Shown piece by piece: positions 1 to 9,221 of a stretch of DNA of 32,481 nucleotides. This DNA comes from JAHEYG01 sp040403535 (GTDB lineage Bacteria; Bacteroidota; Bacteroidia; B-17B0; Aurantibacillaceae), in assembly GCA_040403535.1 (NCBI GenBank), contig JBBAKL010000034.1:1-32481 (forward strand), read 5' to 3'. Positions within the stretch are counted from its first letter, which is position 1, and every line of letters begins with the position of its first letter. The translations under genes and the position numbers were made by a program. The notes under the pieces were generated by a model. That model was not told the DNA's origin, did not search any database, and worked only from the letters and a program-made list of their open reading frames with translations.

Positions 1-1
1 G

Positions 2-187
2 GAAGATCCTTTAAGTTTGGTTGGTGAAAATAAAACGGGTGGTATTAATGTTATTGATTTGGCAAACCTGAATTCATGTTCGTTTATTGCTACTCAGGAT
101 TTAGGCCGAATAAATGGCACTTCATTTGAAGTCATGGGCCGGTTTGATAACAGTGATATCAGAGGTTGTAACTTAATGCTAGGTTAA
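2..187 (+). CDS. 3' end of an unidentified gene (61 residues visible)
   Basis: An open frame enters from the left edge and ends at TAA 185-187. The visible C-terminal part contains short hydrophobic beta-like stretches, two cysteines (in NSCSF and RGCNL) and a final LMLG. I do not recognise the family and cannot see a start, signal peptide or catalytic motif. Its stop codon overlaps the ATG of the next gene by one base (TAATG), so the two are probably translated together. The frame has no internal stop and the overlap is typical of a real gene pair, which is the main support. Confidence 0.6.
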   Translation, partial: EDPLSLVGENKTGGINVIDLANLNSCSFIATQDLGRINGTSFEVMGRFDNSDIRGCNLMLG

Positions 188-519
188 TGAAAAACGATTT
201 TTTCGATTCGGTATATCAGGTGGTGCGATTGATACCAAAGGGTAGAGTTACCAGTTATGGAGCAATTGCTAAATATCTTGGAAGTCCGGGCTCATCGCGC
301 GTTGTAGGTTATGCAATGAATGCCTCTCATAATCAAACACCGAAAGTTCCTGCACATCGCGTGGTAAACCGAAACGGAGTATTAAGCGGTAAAAACCATT
401 TTGCCTCTCCATTTCAGATGCAGGAATTATTGGAGAAAGAATGCGTGAAAGTGAAAGATGATAAAATCATTGATTTTCAGAAGTTGTTTTGGGATCCATC
501 TGAAAACCTTCAGTTATGA
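187..519 (+). CDS. Alkyltransferase-like protein (ATL), cysteine-less relative of MGMT
   Basis: This 110-residue protein has the DNA-binding and active-site domain of O6-alkylguanine-DNA alkyltransferase without the N-terminal domain. The PCHRV motif that carries the alkyl-accepting cysteine is PAHRV here (residues 55-59, Ala56), so it cannot accept an alkyl group. The other landmarks remain: the TSYG tyrosine (Tyr24) and the arginine finger in SSRVVG (Arg38), used in the family to flip the damaged base. Known ATL proteins bind O6-alkylguanine and channel it to nucleotide excision repair, and that role is inferred here. The length is normal for the ATL family. It overlaps the preceding gene by one base and converges on the next gene with a 5-base gap. 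Confidence 0.9.
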   Translation: MKNDFFDSVYQVVRLIPKGRVTSYGAIAKYLGSPGSSRVVGYAMNASHNQTPKVPAHRVVNRNGVLSGKNHFASPFQMQELLEKECVKVKDDKIIDFQKLFWDPSENLQL

Positions 520-524
520 TCTAA

Positions 525-2297
525 TTAAAAAGGAATAAACGTTAATCCGATCATGAAATTGAATTGCTGAGTAGGGTATTTTTCCCAACGCATGTATTTC
601 ATATTGGCAATGTTATTGAATTTTAAAAAGAAACTTAACATTTTGCTGTATCGATATTCACCTCCCAGATTAATATCTATCAAACTGTTCATTAATTTAG
701 GTTCTGTTTTGTAAATCTCTCCGTCTTTCACCTCTGTTAATGCCCATTGGTTACCAATAGCAAATAAATCAGCTTTTAAGATAATTTTACTCTTTAAATT
801 ATAAATTGTCGATAAGGTGATGTCGTAATCCGGACGATGATAAGCACGGGTTAAGTTTTTTGTTTTATACAGATAGTAATTTCCTTTTGCAATAAAATGA
901 ATCTTTTCTTTGTATTGGTATTTTAACTGACCGCTTAGATTTAACAATGATGTATTGTCGTAAACTACTGTGAATTTATTGTCTAATTGTGTTAAATCAC
1001 TATAATCGATAACAAAGAAGTTTAAACTGTCGTATTGTCCGTAACTAACTTTGGCATCATAACTAGTGTTTGAACTTAAATTCCCTCTCAATCCACCAAA
1101 TACGTTGTATTTGTTATGAGTGTTTGCGTATCGGATATTCGGATTAACAAATGGATTTTCGTTGGTTAAACTACGGAAACTGTTTTTAATTAATCCACCT
1201 GAAGCGCCGGCATACGGAACGATGATGCTCTCATAAATGTCATAATAAACGTTTAACTGAGGGTAAAAATAAAATTTAGACTTTCCGTCAAACACATCAA
1301 TGGTGGCATTTAATCCTAAATCGGCATGCCATTTTTTGCCATTTGCTTCAAAATACGGATTAAGAGAGAAAATAAAATCGTTTAATGTATCGTTTGCTTT
1401 TTTGTGATTATAGTAATCAGCCAACACGTTAACATGTAAATGTTCTTTATTTATAAACGTACCAAGTTCAGTATACAATTTAATGTTGTTTTCAGCGGTA
1501 CGATAGATGTCCTGCAAATTGTAATAACTTAACTTTATGTTATGGTTAATCTTATTACTGTCGGTATAGTGGCTTTGTAATTGAACGGATGGCTCAAATA
1601 ACTGAAAACGCTGTTTAGTATAATCTTTATCATCTATTTTGTTCAATTCGTTATCAAAACCATAGAAGTTAACCACATTTCTTTTGTAATTGAATTCTCC
1701 GCTCAAGGTGTGCTTTTTATAGAATTTCTTCCCGAAAATTTCCGCCTCATTATCACTGAATCCGCTGTAACCAACTTTATCCATTTGCGACATAGAAGAA
1801 AAATGTTTGTAATGGGCTCCATACGCCATGTCGCGTGAACGTGTGCTGTTGCACCAGGCTTCACCATACGGCATATTGTAAACAGGACCATAACCAATTT
1901 TAATCATGGAATGGTAAAGTTTCGAAAGCGGTTCGTTTTGCATCTTTGCAGGATTAATTGGCGCTACTTCATATTTTGGAAACAATGGATTTGAAACGAT
2001 TCCATAGGTAGCGTTATTAATTCGTTTAACGGTATCCCTGATTTCGGGAATGTCTGAAAATTTCACGGCATCTTTAATAGTTGGCTGAAATTCACTTTCA
2101 GCTTGAAAATTGATATCGTTCATGTTTGTTTGCCCCATTACCGCAGCCACGTATCCCATTAACAAAACCAATACAAAAGCGAACTGTAGTAAGCGTTTAC
2201 GCTTTTTATGGTTGTCTGATTCGCTGTTGGTTTGAGCAATAAATTGATTGCTTCCCCAACCACCGGCCTTTTTTTCTATTTTAACACTGTTAAGCAT
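525..2297 (-). CDS. Outer-membrane beta-barrel protein (porin/receptor-like, no plug domain)
   Basis: The 590-residue protein has a hydrophobic segment at about residues 36-55, preceded by a basic KKRKR stretch and an unusually long 35-residue N-terminal region. A roughly 90-residue periplasmic, proline-containing segment follows, then many alternating aromatic/polar strands typical of a barrel. The C-terminus ends in phenylalanine, as expected for a BAM substrate. I see no TonB plug domain, so calling it a TonB-dependent receptor would be guesswork. It starts 5 bases after the stop of the TPR gene upstream and almost certainly shares its transcript. The pairing suggests the TPR protein works with this barrel, but the substrate is unknown. 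No ATG nearer the hydrophobic segment gives a plausible signal peptide, so the long N-region is kept. Confidence 0.7.
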   Translation of the reverse strand: MLNSVKIEKKAGGWGSNQFIAQTNSESDNHKKRKRLLQFAFVLVLLMGYVAAVMGQTNMNDINFQAESEFQPTIKDAVKFSDIPEIRDTVKRINNATYGIVSNPLFPKYEVAPINPAKMQNEPLSKLYHSMIKIGYGPVYNMPYGEAWCNSTRSRDMAYGAHYKHFSSMSQMDKVGYSGFSDNEAEIFGKKFYKKHTLSGEFNYKRNVVNFYGFDNELNKIDDKDYTKQRFQLFEPSVQLQSHYTDSNKINHNIKLSYYNLQDIYRTAENNIKLYTELGTFINKEHLHVNVLADYYNHKKANDTLNDFIFSLNPYFEANGKKWHADLGLNATIDVFDGKSKFYFYPQLNVYYDIYESIIVPYAGASGGLIKNSFRSLTNENPFVNPNIRYANTHNKYNVFGGLRGNLSSNTSYDAKVSYGQYDSLNFFVIDYSDLTQLDNKFTVVYDNTSLLNLSGQLKYQYKEKIHFIAKGNYYLYKTKNLTRAYHRPDYDITLSTIYNLKSKIILKADLFAIGNQWALTEVKDGEIYKTEPKLMNSLIDINLGGEYRYSKMLSFFLKFNNIANMKYMRWEKYPTQQFNFMIGLTFIPF

Positions 2298-2302
2298 TGT
2301 TT

Positions 2303-5300
2303 TTATTCTGGTTTTTGGTTAGGATTTTCTATAATTGGTTTAACTTGGGTACTGTCATTCAAAACAGGAGTAGGAGTAACTGGTTGTGTAAATAAGTTCT
2401 TATCTCCTTCTGTGGTTTTAAATTCCACTTTCATATCCGGTTGGGTAATGGCCTGCACTGCCGCTCTTGCTTTTTTCTTTTCTTCCAGATCATCCTGACG
2501 TTTTTTGATTTCATCCAGATATTCCTGCTTAGGCTTTCCGTCGATGATGGTTTGCAATATTACTTCCGCGTCATCGAGTTCACCTTTTGCAATGTAGCAA
2601 TCAGCAATTAAAATCATACCTTTTGTATTCCAATCATCATTGGTATATGCAAAACTGATTAATGCATTAATGCTTTTTTCAGCTTCTTTATATTCTTGTT
2701 TGTTGAATTGGATTTTAGCAATATGATACAGAGCTTCCGCCCCACTCACGTTTTTAGACGACTTAGCTATAGCTGTAAATTCGGTTAATGCGTCATCAAA
2801 GCGCTGCGTTTCAAATAACGACTTTGCTTTCATGTATTTTGCTTCATTCGTTTGTTGAGGCGTTAATTTTTCACTGGCCAATACTTTATTACATTCGGTT
2901 AGTGCTGTTTCATATTGGGCAGTATAAAACGCACATCGCATAGCGCCAATTTTCGCAGTCAACTTGTTGGATGGGTTTTCCGCTAATTCCTGCATTTGCA
3001 AATAAACCGGTAAAGCATCTTTGTATTTTTTGTCTTTGTAAAGCAGGTATGCGGCTTTTGTTAATGAAACTTCACTGTATATACTTCTTGGTTTTGAGAT
3101 GATATACATATAGGCTGTTAAAGCTTTTTCAAACTGATTTTTACTGTAGGTACATTCTCCATAGCAGAATTGCGCTTCAGAAATATATTTGCCATCGGGA
3201 AATTTGCTAATGTAACTCTCAAACTTTGGCATGGCCGCTTCACAGTTTTCATCGTTATAATACGCCTCACGCGCACTTTCAAATAAAGCCATTTCTATTT
3301 GATTGATCTCAAGCGGATTTCCATTTGACGCAAAATACTTTTCCATTCCATCAATATCGCCTTTCACTACAAATATTTTCTTGATCATAGGCAATACTTC
3401 CCTGGCTTCCTGACTTTTCGGATCTTTTTTAACGATCATGTCAAAGTATTCAAACGCCTTATCATCTTGCTTTCGGTTATAATAAATTAATCCCATTCCG
3501 GCTAAAGAAGGATTTACAAATGATGAGTTAGGGAATTTTTTAATGATATGTTCATAATAAGCTAAGGCATTATCACCATCATTTAAATCTTTATTGTAGG
3601 TATCTGCAATTTCATAAATGGCAGCGCTTAAATAATTGGAGTTTGGAAAATGGGATTCAATGTATTTTAAATCGTTTACTTTTTCCTTAAAGTTTTTCAA
3701 TAAACCATTACATAAAGCCTTTTGATAGTAACAATAATCCACATCTACTTTATTTAAAGCGATAGCCGTTTCATAGTATTCTGCAGCCTGGTTAAAGTCA
3801 CGATTCATGAAATAACAATCGGCAGCTCTAACATTAGCATCTGCCAATTTATTATAATCATCATTGGTTTTAGCCATTAAATATTTTCTGAATTCAAGAT
3901 TAGCGTTGGTGTAATCCGATTTTTCTTTACGCTGGAAATAGGCATACCCTAAGTTGTAATGTGCTAAATCAAATTCTTTCAGCTGAATTGTGCTTGGTGT
4001 TAAAAGGAAGTTTTTCCAAATTTCAATTGAGGTTGAATAATCTTTTCTCAAGTACGAAATTTCTCCCAGCCAATATTGCGAAAGAGCATTGTAGTTTTTG
4101 TCGGCATTAATACCGATAGCTTTCTTAAATTGTTTTTCCGCATTATCAAGATCGCTATTATTGAAATGCTCAATTGCCTTAAAGAACACCAGTTTCTCGT
4201 AACTCACTTTTACAATGGGATCCGGATTTTCAAGAGCTTCAATACTTGCAATGGCTCTGTCGTAGTTCTTAGTAGTGGCATATACATTAATTAAATACTT
4301 GTATGCTTCTTCTTTACGAGTAGAGTTGGGGTATTGCTTAAGGTATTTAGAAAATGCTTTCACTGCTTCGTTAAACGGACTGAAATCAAGTTCGTAACTT
4401 AGTTTTGCAAAACTGAATAGAGCATCTTCCGATATTTTTTTATCAAAATCATGAGTCGTTGCCAGATAAAATACATTTTTTGCCTTGTTTTTCAGACTAA
4501 CATTTAAGTAACAATCACCTAAATGATAATAGGCGTTTTGAGCTAAACTATCTTCTTTCGTTACTGCTTTTTCAAAATATGTTATGGCGTTATTATAGTC
4601 GTTGAGTTTGTAATAGCAATAAGCCAGGGCATAATTACCTTCTGGATTTAAATTTGATGCCAGTTCAGTTTGTTTCAGGTACGACAATGCGTTATTATAA
4701 TCTTTAAGATTGTAATAAGATTCCCCAATCATTCTGTTGATTTCACTTTTCTTTTGAACATGATTGGTATCGTTTAATAATTTAGGAGCTGCCTCTACCA
4801 CTTGATTATACTTACCCTGTACAAAATAAATTTGAGTAATGTAATATGGCGCAACGGATCCAAAAGTTTCGTTACCTAATAATTTAGTAAAGCCTTGTAA
4901 GGATGTTTCGTAATTCTTTTCGTTATAGCATATGTGTGAGAAGTAATATAAAGCCGGATATATATATTTATTATTCACATCTTTTATTTCGTAAAAATCG
5001 GTTTTCGCTTTATCGGGATTTCCTGCTTCCAAGTAACTATAGCCGCGTTTGAAGTATAACTCAGCTAAATCATCTTTGGTTAGTTTGTAAATATCTACTT
5101 TTTCGAAATTTTTTATAGTTTCCTCATACTTCTTCTTGCGGTAACTTGATTTTCCTAAATAGAACCATGCTCCGTTTACCTTATTACTTTCGGGATGATC
5201 AGTAATAAATTCGCGCATACGCCATTCACCGTCCTTGTGAAATAATTCTATAGCACAAGCGGCCGAATAATATTCAGCATCCGCTTTTAATAATGAAGGA

Positions 5301-5485
5301 GATGATTTTTGTTTTATATAATCGTTAAAGCTTTTTTGAGCAGCAACGAATTGCTTTTTGTCAAACAACTCCAAGCCGTCCTTTAATAGGCTTTCCTTAT
5401 CGAGGTAAGCTGCTGTTTTTTGAGCGGTGCCCAGTATGTACGACACACATAAAACAACAATTACACCATACTTTCGTAGCATCAT
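2303..5485 (-). CDS. Large periplasmic tetratricopeptide-repeat protein (1060 aa)
   Basis: A signal peptide (about residues 1-21, ending near GTAQ) is followed by tandem TPR units across roughly residues 30-1000. Recurrent features are A-x-Y-x-L-G, Y-x-x-A-I-x-x-F and NP/NS turns; several stretches resemble the YbgF/BamD class of repeats. The last 60 residues are charged, then proline- and threonine-rich, and probably disordered. Cys is not at the expected lipobox position, so the protein looks soluble periplasmic. It is the first gene of a two-gene minus-strand unit with the barrel protein 5 bases downstream and is divergent from ftsE. Role inferred: scaffold or assembly partner for that barrel or for the cell envelope. 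The start could be either of two adjacent ATGs (5485 or 5482). Confidence 0.8.
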   Translation of the reverse strand: MMLRKYGVIVVLCVSYILGTAQKTAAYLDKESLLKDGLELFDKKQFVAAQKSFNDYIKQKSSPSLLKADAEYYSAACAIELFHKDGEWRMREFITDHPESNKVNGAWFYLGKSSYRKKKYEETIKNFEKVDIYKLTKDDLAELYFKRGYSYLEAGNPDKAKTDFYEIKDVNNKYIYPALYYFSHICYNEKNYETSLQGFTKLLGNETFGSVAPYYITQIYFVQGKYNQVVEAAPKLLNDTNHVQKKSEINRMIGESYYNLKDYNNALSYLKQTELASNLNPEGNYALAYCYYKLNDYNNAITYFEKAVTKEDSLAQNAYYHLGDCYLNVSLKNKAKNVFYLATTHDFDKKISEDALFSFAKLSYELDFSPFNEAVKAFSKYLKQYPNSTRKEEAYKYLINVYATTKNYDRAIASIEALENPDPIVKVSYEKLVFFKAIEHFNNSDLDNAEKQFKKAIGINADKNYNALSQYWLGEISYLRKDYSTSIEIWKNFLLTPSTIQLKEFDLAHYNLGYAYFQRKEKSDYTNANLEFRKYLMAKTNDDYNKLADANVRAADCYFMNRDFNQAAEYYETAIALNKVDVDYCYYQKALCNGLLKNFKEKVNDLKYIESHFPNSNYLSAAIYEIADTYNKDLNDGDNALAYYEHIIKKFPNSSFVNPSLAGMGLIYYNRKQDDKAFEYFDMIVKKDPKSQEAREVLPMIKKIFVVKGDIDGMEKYFASNGNPLEINQIEMALFESAREAYYNDENCEAAMPKFESYISKFPDGKYISEAQFCYGECTYSKNQFEKALTAYMYIISKPRSIYSEVSLTKAAYLLYKDKKYKDALPVYLQMQELAENPSNKLTAKIGAMRCAFYTAQYETALTECNKVLASEKLTPQQTNEAKYMKAKSLFETQRFDDALTEFTAIAKSSKNVSGAEALYHIAKIQFNKQEYKEAEKSINALISFAYTNDDWNTKGMILIADCYIAKGELDDAEVILQTIIDGKPKQEYLDEIKKRQDDLEEKKKARAAVQAITQPDMKVEFKTTEGDKNLFTQPVTPTPVLNDSTQVKPIIENPNQKPE

Positions 5486-5648
5486 GATGAAAATTAAAAT
5501 CTGCGTAAAAAATTTTTCAATAAAGTTAGTCTGGCTTGTTTTACCTTTTAGGCGCTTAACTTGCAGTTATTAACCCGCTTATGTTGATATTGGAATAACG
5601 CTTAATTAAAGGTTGGTTACATTAACTGTAATTTAGTGCTGAAATAAA

Positions 5649-6320
5649 ATGAGCACAGTTATAAAATTTGATAACGCAACTATCTTTCAGGATGAGCGTC
5701 CGGTTATTGGTAACCTTAACCTTGAAATTCAAAAAGGTGAGTTTGTGTACTTACTTGGAAAAACAGGGAGCGGCAAGAGTAGTTTGTTAAAAACGATTTA
5801 TGGCGACTTGCCTTTAATGAACGGGACAGGAATGGTGGCCGGTTTTTCATTAAACACCCTAAAACGCAAGGATATTCCGTATTTAAGACGTAAGCTTGGT
5901 ATTGTATTTCAGGATTTCCAGCTCTTAAGTGACCGAAATATATACGAAAACCTACGTTTCGTGATGAAAGCGACCGATTGGGATGATGAAGCTAAAATAA
6001 AGGCACGGATATTCGAGATTTTTAAAAAAGTAGGACTCGAAAACAAAGAAACTAAAATGCCTCACGAATTATCGGGCGGTGAACAGCAACGTGTGAGTAT
6101 TGCACGGGCACTTGTAAACGAACCTGAAATTATTTTAGCTGATGAGCCAACGGGAAATTTAGACCCTGAAACATCTGAGGAAATTTTAAAGCTTTTAAAA
6201 ACCATTGCGGATGGCGGCAGTTCGGTATTATTAGCCACCCACGATATGTTGGTTTATCAAAAATTTAAATCTCGGACCTTGGTTTGTGAAAATGGTGATT
6301 TAAAAGAGAAACAGGTTTAA
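5649..6320 (+). CDS. ftsE: FtsE-like ABC transporter ATP-binding protein
   Basis: This 223-residue ABC ATPase has all nucleotide-binding motifs: Walker A GKTGSGKSS (37-45), Q-loop glutamine 88 in VFQDFQLL, signature LSGGEQQR (141-148), Walker B IILADEP (161-167) and switch histidine 198. The length, the FQDFQLL stretch and the DEPTGNLDP segment fit FtsE, which with the membrane protein FtsX couples ATP hydrolysis to peptidoglycan hydrolase activation at the septum. No ftsX lies next to it here; in Bacteroidota the two genes are often apart. LolD and other MacB-type ATPases have similar motifs, so the symbol rests on overall resemblance. It is divergent from the TPR gene with a 163-base shared upstream region. 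Confidence 0.8.
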   Translation: MSTVIKFDNATIFQDERPVIGNLNLEIQKGEFVYLLGKTGSGKSSLLKTIYGDLPLMNGTGMVAGFSLNTLKRKDIPYLRRKLGIVFQDFQLLSDRNIYENLRFVMKATDWDDEAKIKARIFEIFKKVGLENKETKMPHELSGGEQQRVSIARALVNEPEIILADEPTGNLDPETSEEILKLLKTIADGGSSVLLATHDMLVYQKFKSRTLVCENGDLKEKQV

Positions 6321-6347
6321 TTCTCTTTTATTTATGCATTAATCCCT

Positions 6348-6355
6348 TAAATTTG
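6348..6355 (+). promoter_or_regulatory. Possible -7 promoter element for the MBOAT gene
   Basis: TAAATTTG matches the Bacteroidota -7 consensus TAnnTTTG exactly and lies 21 bases before the MBOAT ATG. The bases expected for the -33 element are TTT, not TTG, at the usual 19-base spacing (6326-6328). This suggests the acetyltransferase pair may be transcribed independently of ftsE. Confidence 0.35.
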
Positions 6356-6376
6356 TTCGGTATTTAAAAACAATTA

Positions 6377-7789
6377 ATGGTATTTAGCAGCATAACTTTT
6401 TTAGTTTACTTCCTGCCTCTGTTTTTGCTGGCTTATCATTTAACTCCCAATAAGTTTAAAAATGCCTGCATTTTAATTTTCAGCGTTGTTTTTTATGCCT
6501 GGGGCGGACCAAAATTTATTTTTGTGATCCTCGGCACCACTTTTCTGGATTTTTATCTGGTAAACGCAATGCATAACAATAAAACCAAATCCGGAAAACG
6601 ACAGTATTTGATTGTGTCTTTGGCAATGAATCTTGGATTGCTGTTTTATTTCAAATACTGTAATTTTTTTATAGATAATGTTAATGCACTATTCGGTGCC
6701 GACATTAAATGGACCAAGGTCATATTACCAATTGGTATATCGTTTTACACATTTGAAAGTATTACCTATGTAGTAGATGTGTATAGAGGAATACATAAAC
6801 CACTTAAAAACTTCTGGCATTATCAAACCTATATCATTTTCTTTCCTAAATTAATTGCAGGCCCAATCGTTCGCTACCACGATATCGCCGATCAAATCAC
6901 CAATCGCGAAAAGAATTACACCTCAGAAACAAAATTGAGTGGCTTCTTTATCTTTTGTTTTGGTCTGGCTAAGAAAGTAATTATTGCCAATACCCTGGGT
7001 ATGCAAGCAGATGCTGTTTTTAAATTATCCCCCGATCAGATTGATACGGCTGCTGCATGGGTTGGCGCTGTTGCCTACACGTTTCAAATCTATTTTGATT
7101 TCAGCGGATACAGCGACATGGCTATTGGACTTGGTAAAATATTAGGTTTCCGTTTACCGGAAAACTTTAAAAATCCTTATTTATCATTTTCTATTACCGA
7201 ATTTTGGCGTCGTTGGCACATAACCCTTGGTGCCTGGATGAAAAACTATTTATATATTCCGTTAGGTGGAAATAAAGTTAAAGCTGCTAAATTGTACCGA
7301 AATCTTGTAGTTGTGTTTTTATTAAGTGGTTTATGGCATGGCGCCAGCTGGAATTTCGTTTTATGGGGCGCCTTTCATGGTTTGTTTTTGGTACTTGAAA
7401 GATTATTCCTTGGCAATGTTTATCAAAAAATCGGAAAGGTTGTTTCAACCGTTATTACTTTCATTATTGTGATTACCGGGTGGGTGCTGTTTAGAAATGA
7501 AGACTTATCCATGGCAACGCACGTAATTAAACAAATGTACAGTTTCAATTTCTTCGACGGTAAATTCGCGTTGAATAACGATTTCTGGTTTTCTGCAACT
7601 ATCGCCTGTTTGGTTTCGTTCTTTGCTTTCACTCCAAAAACACAAGCAATTCAGGATGCCGTTTACGCAGAAAAATTTTCGTCAGGAACCAAAAGTCTAC
7701 TTTTACTGTTAAGTATTTGTCTGTTTTATATTTCATTGACCTACATCTCTGCGCTCGACTTTAACCCGTTTATTTATTTCAGATTTTAA
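6377..7789 (+). CDS. MBOAT-family O-acyltransferase (AlgI-like)
   Basis: A polytopic membrane protein of 470 residues. It carries the MBOAT hallmark histidines: FWRRWH (His281) and the invariant active-site histidine in WHGASWN (His321, equivalent to AlgI His322). The segment QIYFDFSGYSDMAIG (about 237-251) is also diagnostic of AlgI-type enzymes. The family moves acetyl groups across the inner membrane to a periplasmic or extracellular partner that acetylates a polysaccharide or peptidoglycan. The stop overlaps the next ATG by one base (TAATG), and that gene encodes an AlgJ/AlgX-like partner, which is the standard two-component arrangement. The polymer is unknown: no alginate or cellulose biosynthesis genes are in the window. 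Confidence 0.92.
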   Translation: MVFSSITFLVYFLPLFLLAYHLTPNKFKNACILIFSVVFYAWGGPKFIFVILGTTFLDFYLVNAMHNNKTKSGKRQYLIVSLAMNLGLLFYFKYCNFFIDNVNALFGADIKWTKVILPIGISFYTFESITYVVDVYRGIHKPLKNFWHYQTYIIFFPKLIAGPIVRYHDIADQITNREKNYTSETKLSGFFIFCFGLAKKVIIANTLGMQADAVFKLSPDQIDTAAAWVGAVAYTFQIYFDFSGYSDMAIGLGKILGFRLPENFKNPYLSFSITEFWRRWHITLGAWMKNYLYIPLGGNKVKAAKLYRNLVVVFLLSGLWHGASWNFVLWGAFHGLFLVLERLFLGNVYQKIGKVVSTVITFIIVITGWVLFRNEDLSMATHVIKQMYSFNFFDGKFALNNDFWFSATIACLVSFFAFTPKTQAIQDAVYAEKFSSGTKSLLLLLSICLFYISLTYISALDFNPFIYFRF

Positions 7790-9102
7790 TGTCAGCAAAT
7801 AGTAAACTATATACTAAAGAAATTATCATCGCATTTATTGCTTTGAGTTTTCCTTTGCTGTTTGCTTTTGTGAAAAAAGACAACAAGCCTAATTTAACCG
7901 GAATTGTTATCAGTGATAAAAAGCCTGAGTTGAATAAGGAAAACTGGATGTCTGGATCCTATCAAAAAGAAATGGACGATTACAATAACGATCACTGGGC
8001 ATTAAAAGAAATCAGCGTTCGAGTAAATAATCAGTTTTATTACAAAGCGTTTAATCAAATACGCGTTAACGGATTTGTTATAGGTAAGGATAATTACGTT
8101 TACAGCGAAAGTTATATTTTTTCTGCATTCGGTGATGATTTTATAGGAGAAGAGCGGGTCAAAACACAAATGCAAAAAGCCAAAGTGGTGCAAGATAGCT
8201 TAAAGCGTCATGGTGTGGATTTATTATTAGTTTTTGCTCCCGGTAAGGGCGAATACTGTATTGATCAAGTAGAAGATAAATATAAACATCCGATTAAAAA
8301 TACCAATCATGCTGAGTTTGTGAAGCAATGTAAAGCAAACGGCGTAAATCACCTTGACTTATACACCTATTTTAATTTATTAAAACCTAACACCAAGTAC
8401 CCTTTATTTCCAAAGTTTGGACATCATTGGAGTTATTATGGAGAAGTATTGGCTGTGGATACCATCATCCGTTATATTGAAGTATTACACAATACCCAAA
8501 TGCCTGAAATTTTCTGGGAGAAAACAGATGTGGTGGATACAGCCCGCAGTCGCGATGCAGATGTTTTAAAGAGTATGAATTTGTACAGTAATCCGGATCA
8601 GAGTATGAAACTGGCTTACCCTGAAATATTATTTGAAAATGACACTTTAAAAAACCGTACACGTGTATTAACTATAAGTGACAGTTATTGGTACGGACCC
8701 GTTTATATGGGAGTGCCGACTCAATGTTTTGCAGGCGGACAGTTTTGGTATTATTTCAATAAAGTGATTCCTTCTCCAATTCCGGGTGAGAAAGTGGAGG
8801 TTTGGGAATTGAATTTAAAGGAAGAAATTGAGAAAAAAAACAATGTGATTATGCTGTTGTATAGTGATGGTAATTTAGCAGCATTTGGCAACACCTTTAT
8901 ACAGGATGCGTATGAAATGTATACGTCGCCGGCTACATATTGGGCAAGAATAAAGAAAAACAAAGCCATTCAAGGATATGCCAAGCAAATCCGTAACCAG
9001 CCCGGATTGTTAAAAAAGTCTACCCTAAAATCTGCCGAATTGCAAATTCCTCTCGATTCAGCCATAAAACTCGATGCCATGAAAATGACAGGTATCCAAT
9101 AA
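7789..9102 (+). CDS. AlgJ/AlgX-like SGNH-type acetyltransferase partner of MBOAT
   Basis: This 437-residue protein has one N-terminal membrane segment (about residues 11-28) that anchors a periplasmic domain. The domain contains G-K-D-N-Y-V-Y (99-105), a GHHWS motif (211-215) and ISDSYW (296-301), whose Ser299 aligns with the catalytic serine of AlgJ/AlgX. In those enzymes a D-x-H-W motif supplies the aspartate and histidine. Here the histidine is His213, but the aspartate position is Gly211. It overlaps the MBOAT gene by one base and probably receives the acetyl group from it. The function as terminal O-acetyltransferase is inferred from family and context; the exact substrate is unknown. 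Confidence 0.82.
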   Translation: MSANSKLYTKEIIIAFIALSFPLLFAFVKKDNKPNLTGIVISDKKPELNKENWMSGSYQKEMDDYNNDHWALKEISVRVNNQFYYKAFNQIRVNGFVIGKDNYVYSESYIFSAFGDDFIGEERVKTQMQKAKVVQDSLKRHGVDLLLVFAPGKGEYCIDQVEDKYKHPIKNTNHAEFVKQCKANGVNHLDLYTYFNLLKPNTKYPLFPKFGHHWSYYGEVLAVDTIIRYIEVLHNTQMPEIFWEKTDVVDTARSRDADVLKSMNLYSNPDQSMKLAYPEILFENDTLKNRTRVLTISDSYWYGPVYMGVPTQCFAGGQFWYYFNKVIPSPIPGEKVEVWELNLKEEIEKKNNVIMLLYSDGNLAAFGNTFIQDAYEMYTSPATYWARIKKNKAIQGYAKQIRNQPGLLKKSTLKSAELQIPLDSAIKLDAMKMTGIQ

Positions 9103-9221
9103 TGGTTTTTTCCGAACAAAATGGCGCATTAATTGTTAATTTTTTCGGGTATAACTCCCCCACAAATGGGTATGCTATGTATTCCTAACATTAGTATATT
9201 TATTATCTCAAATTAATTTAT

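Noticed and set aside
525..2297. Naming the barrel a TonB-dependent receptor
   Set aside because: No plug domain or TonB box is visible, only a periplasmic segment and a barrel.
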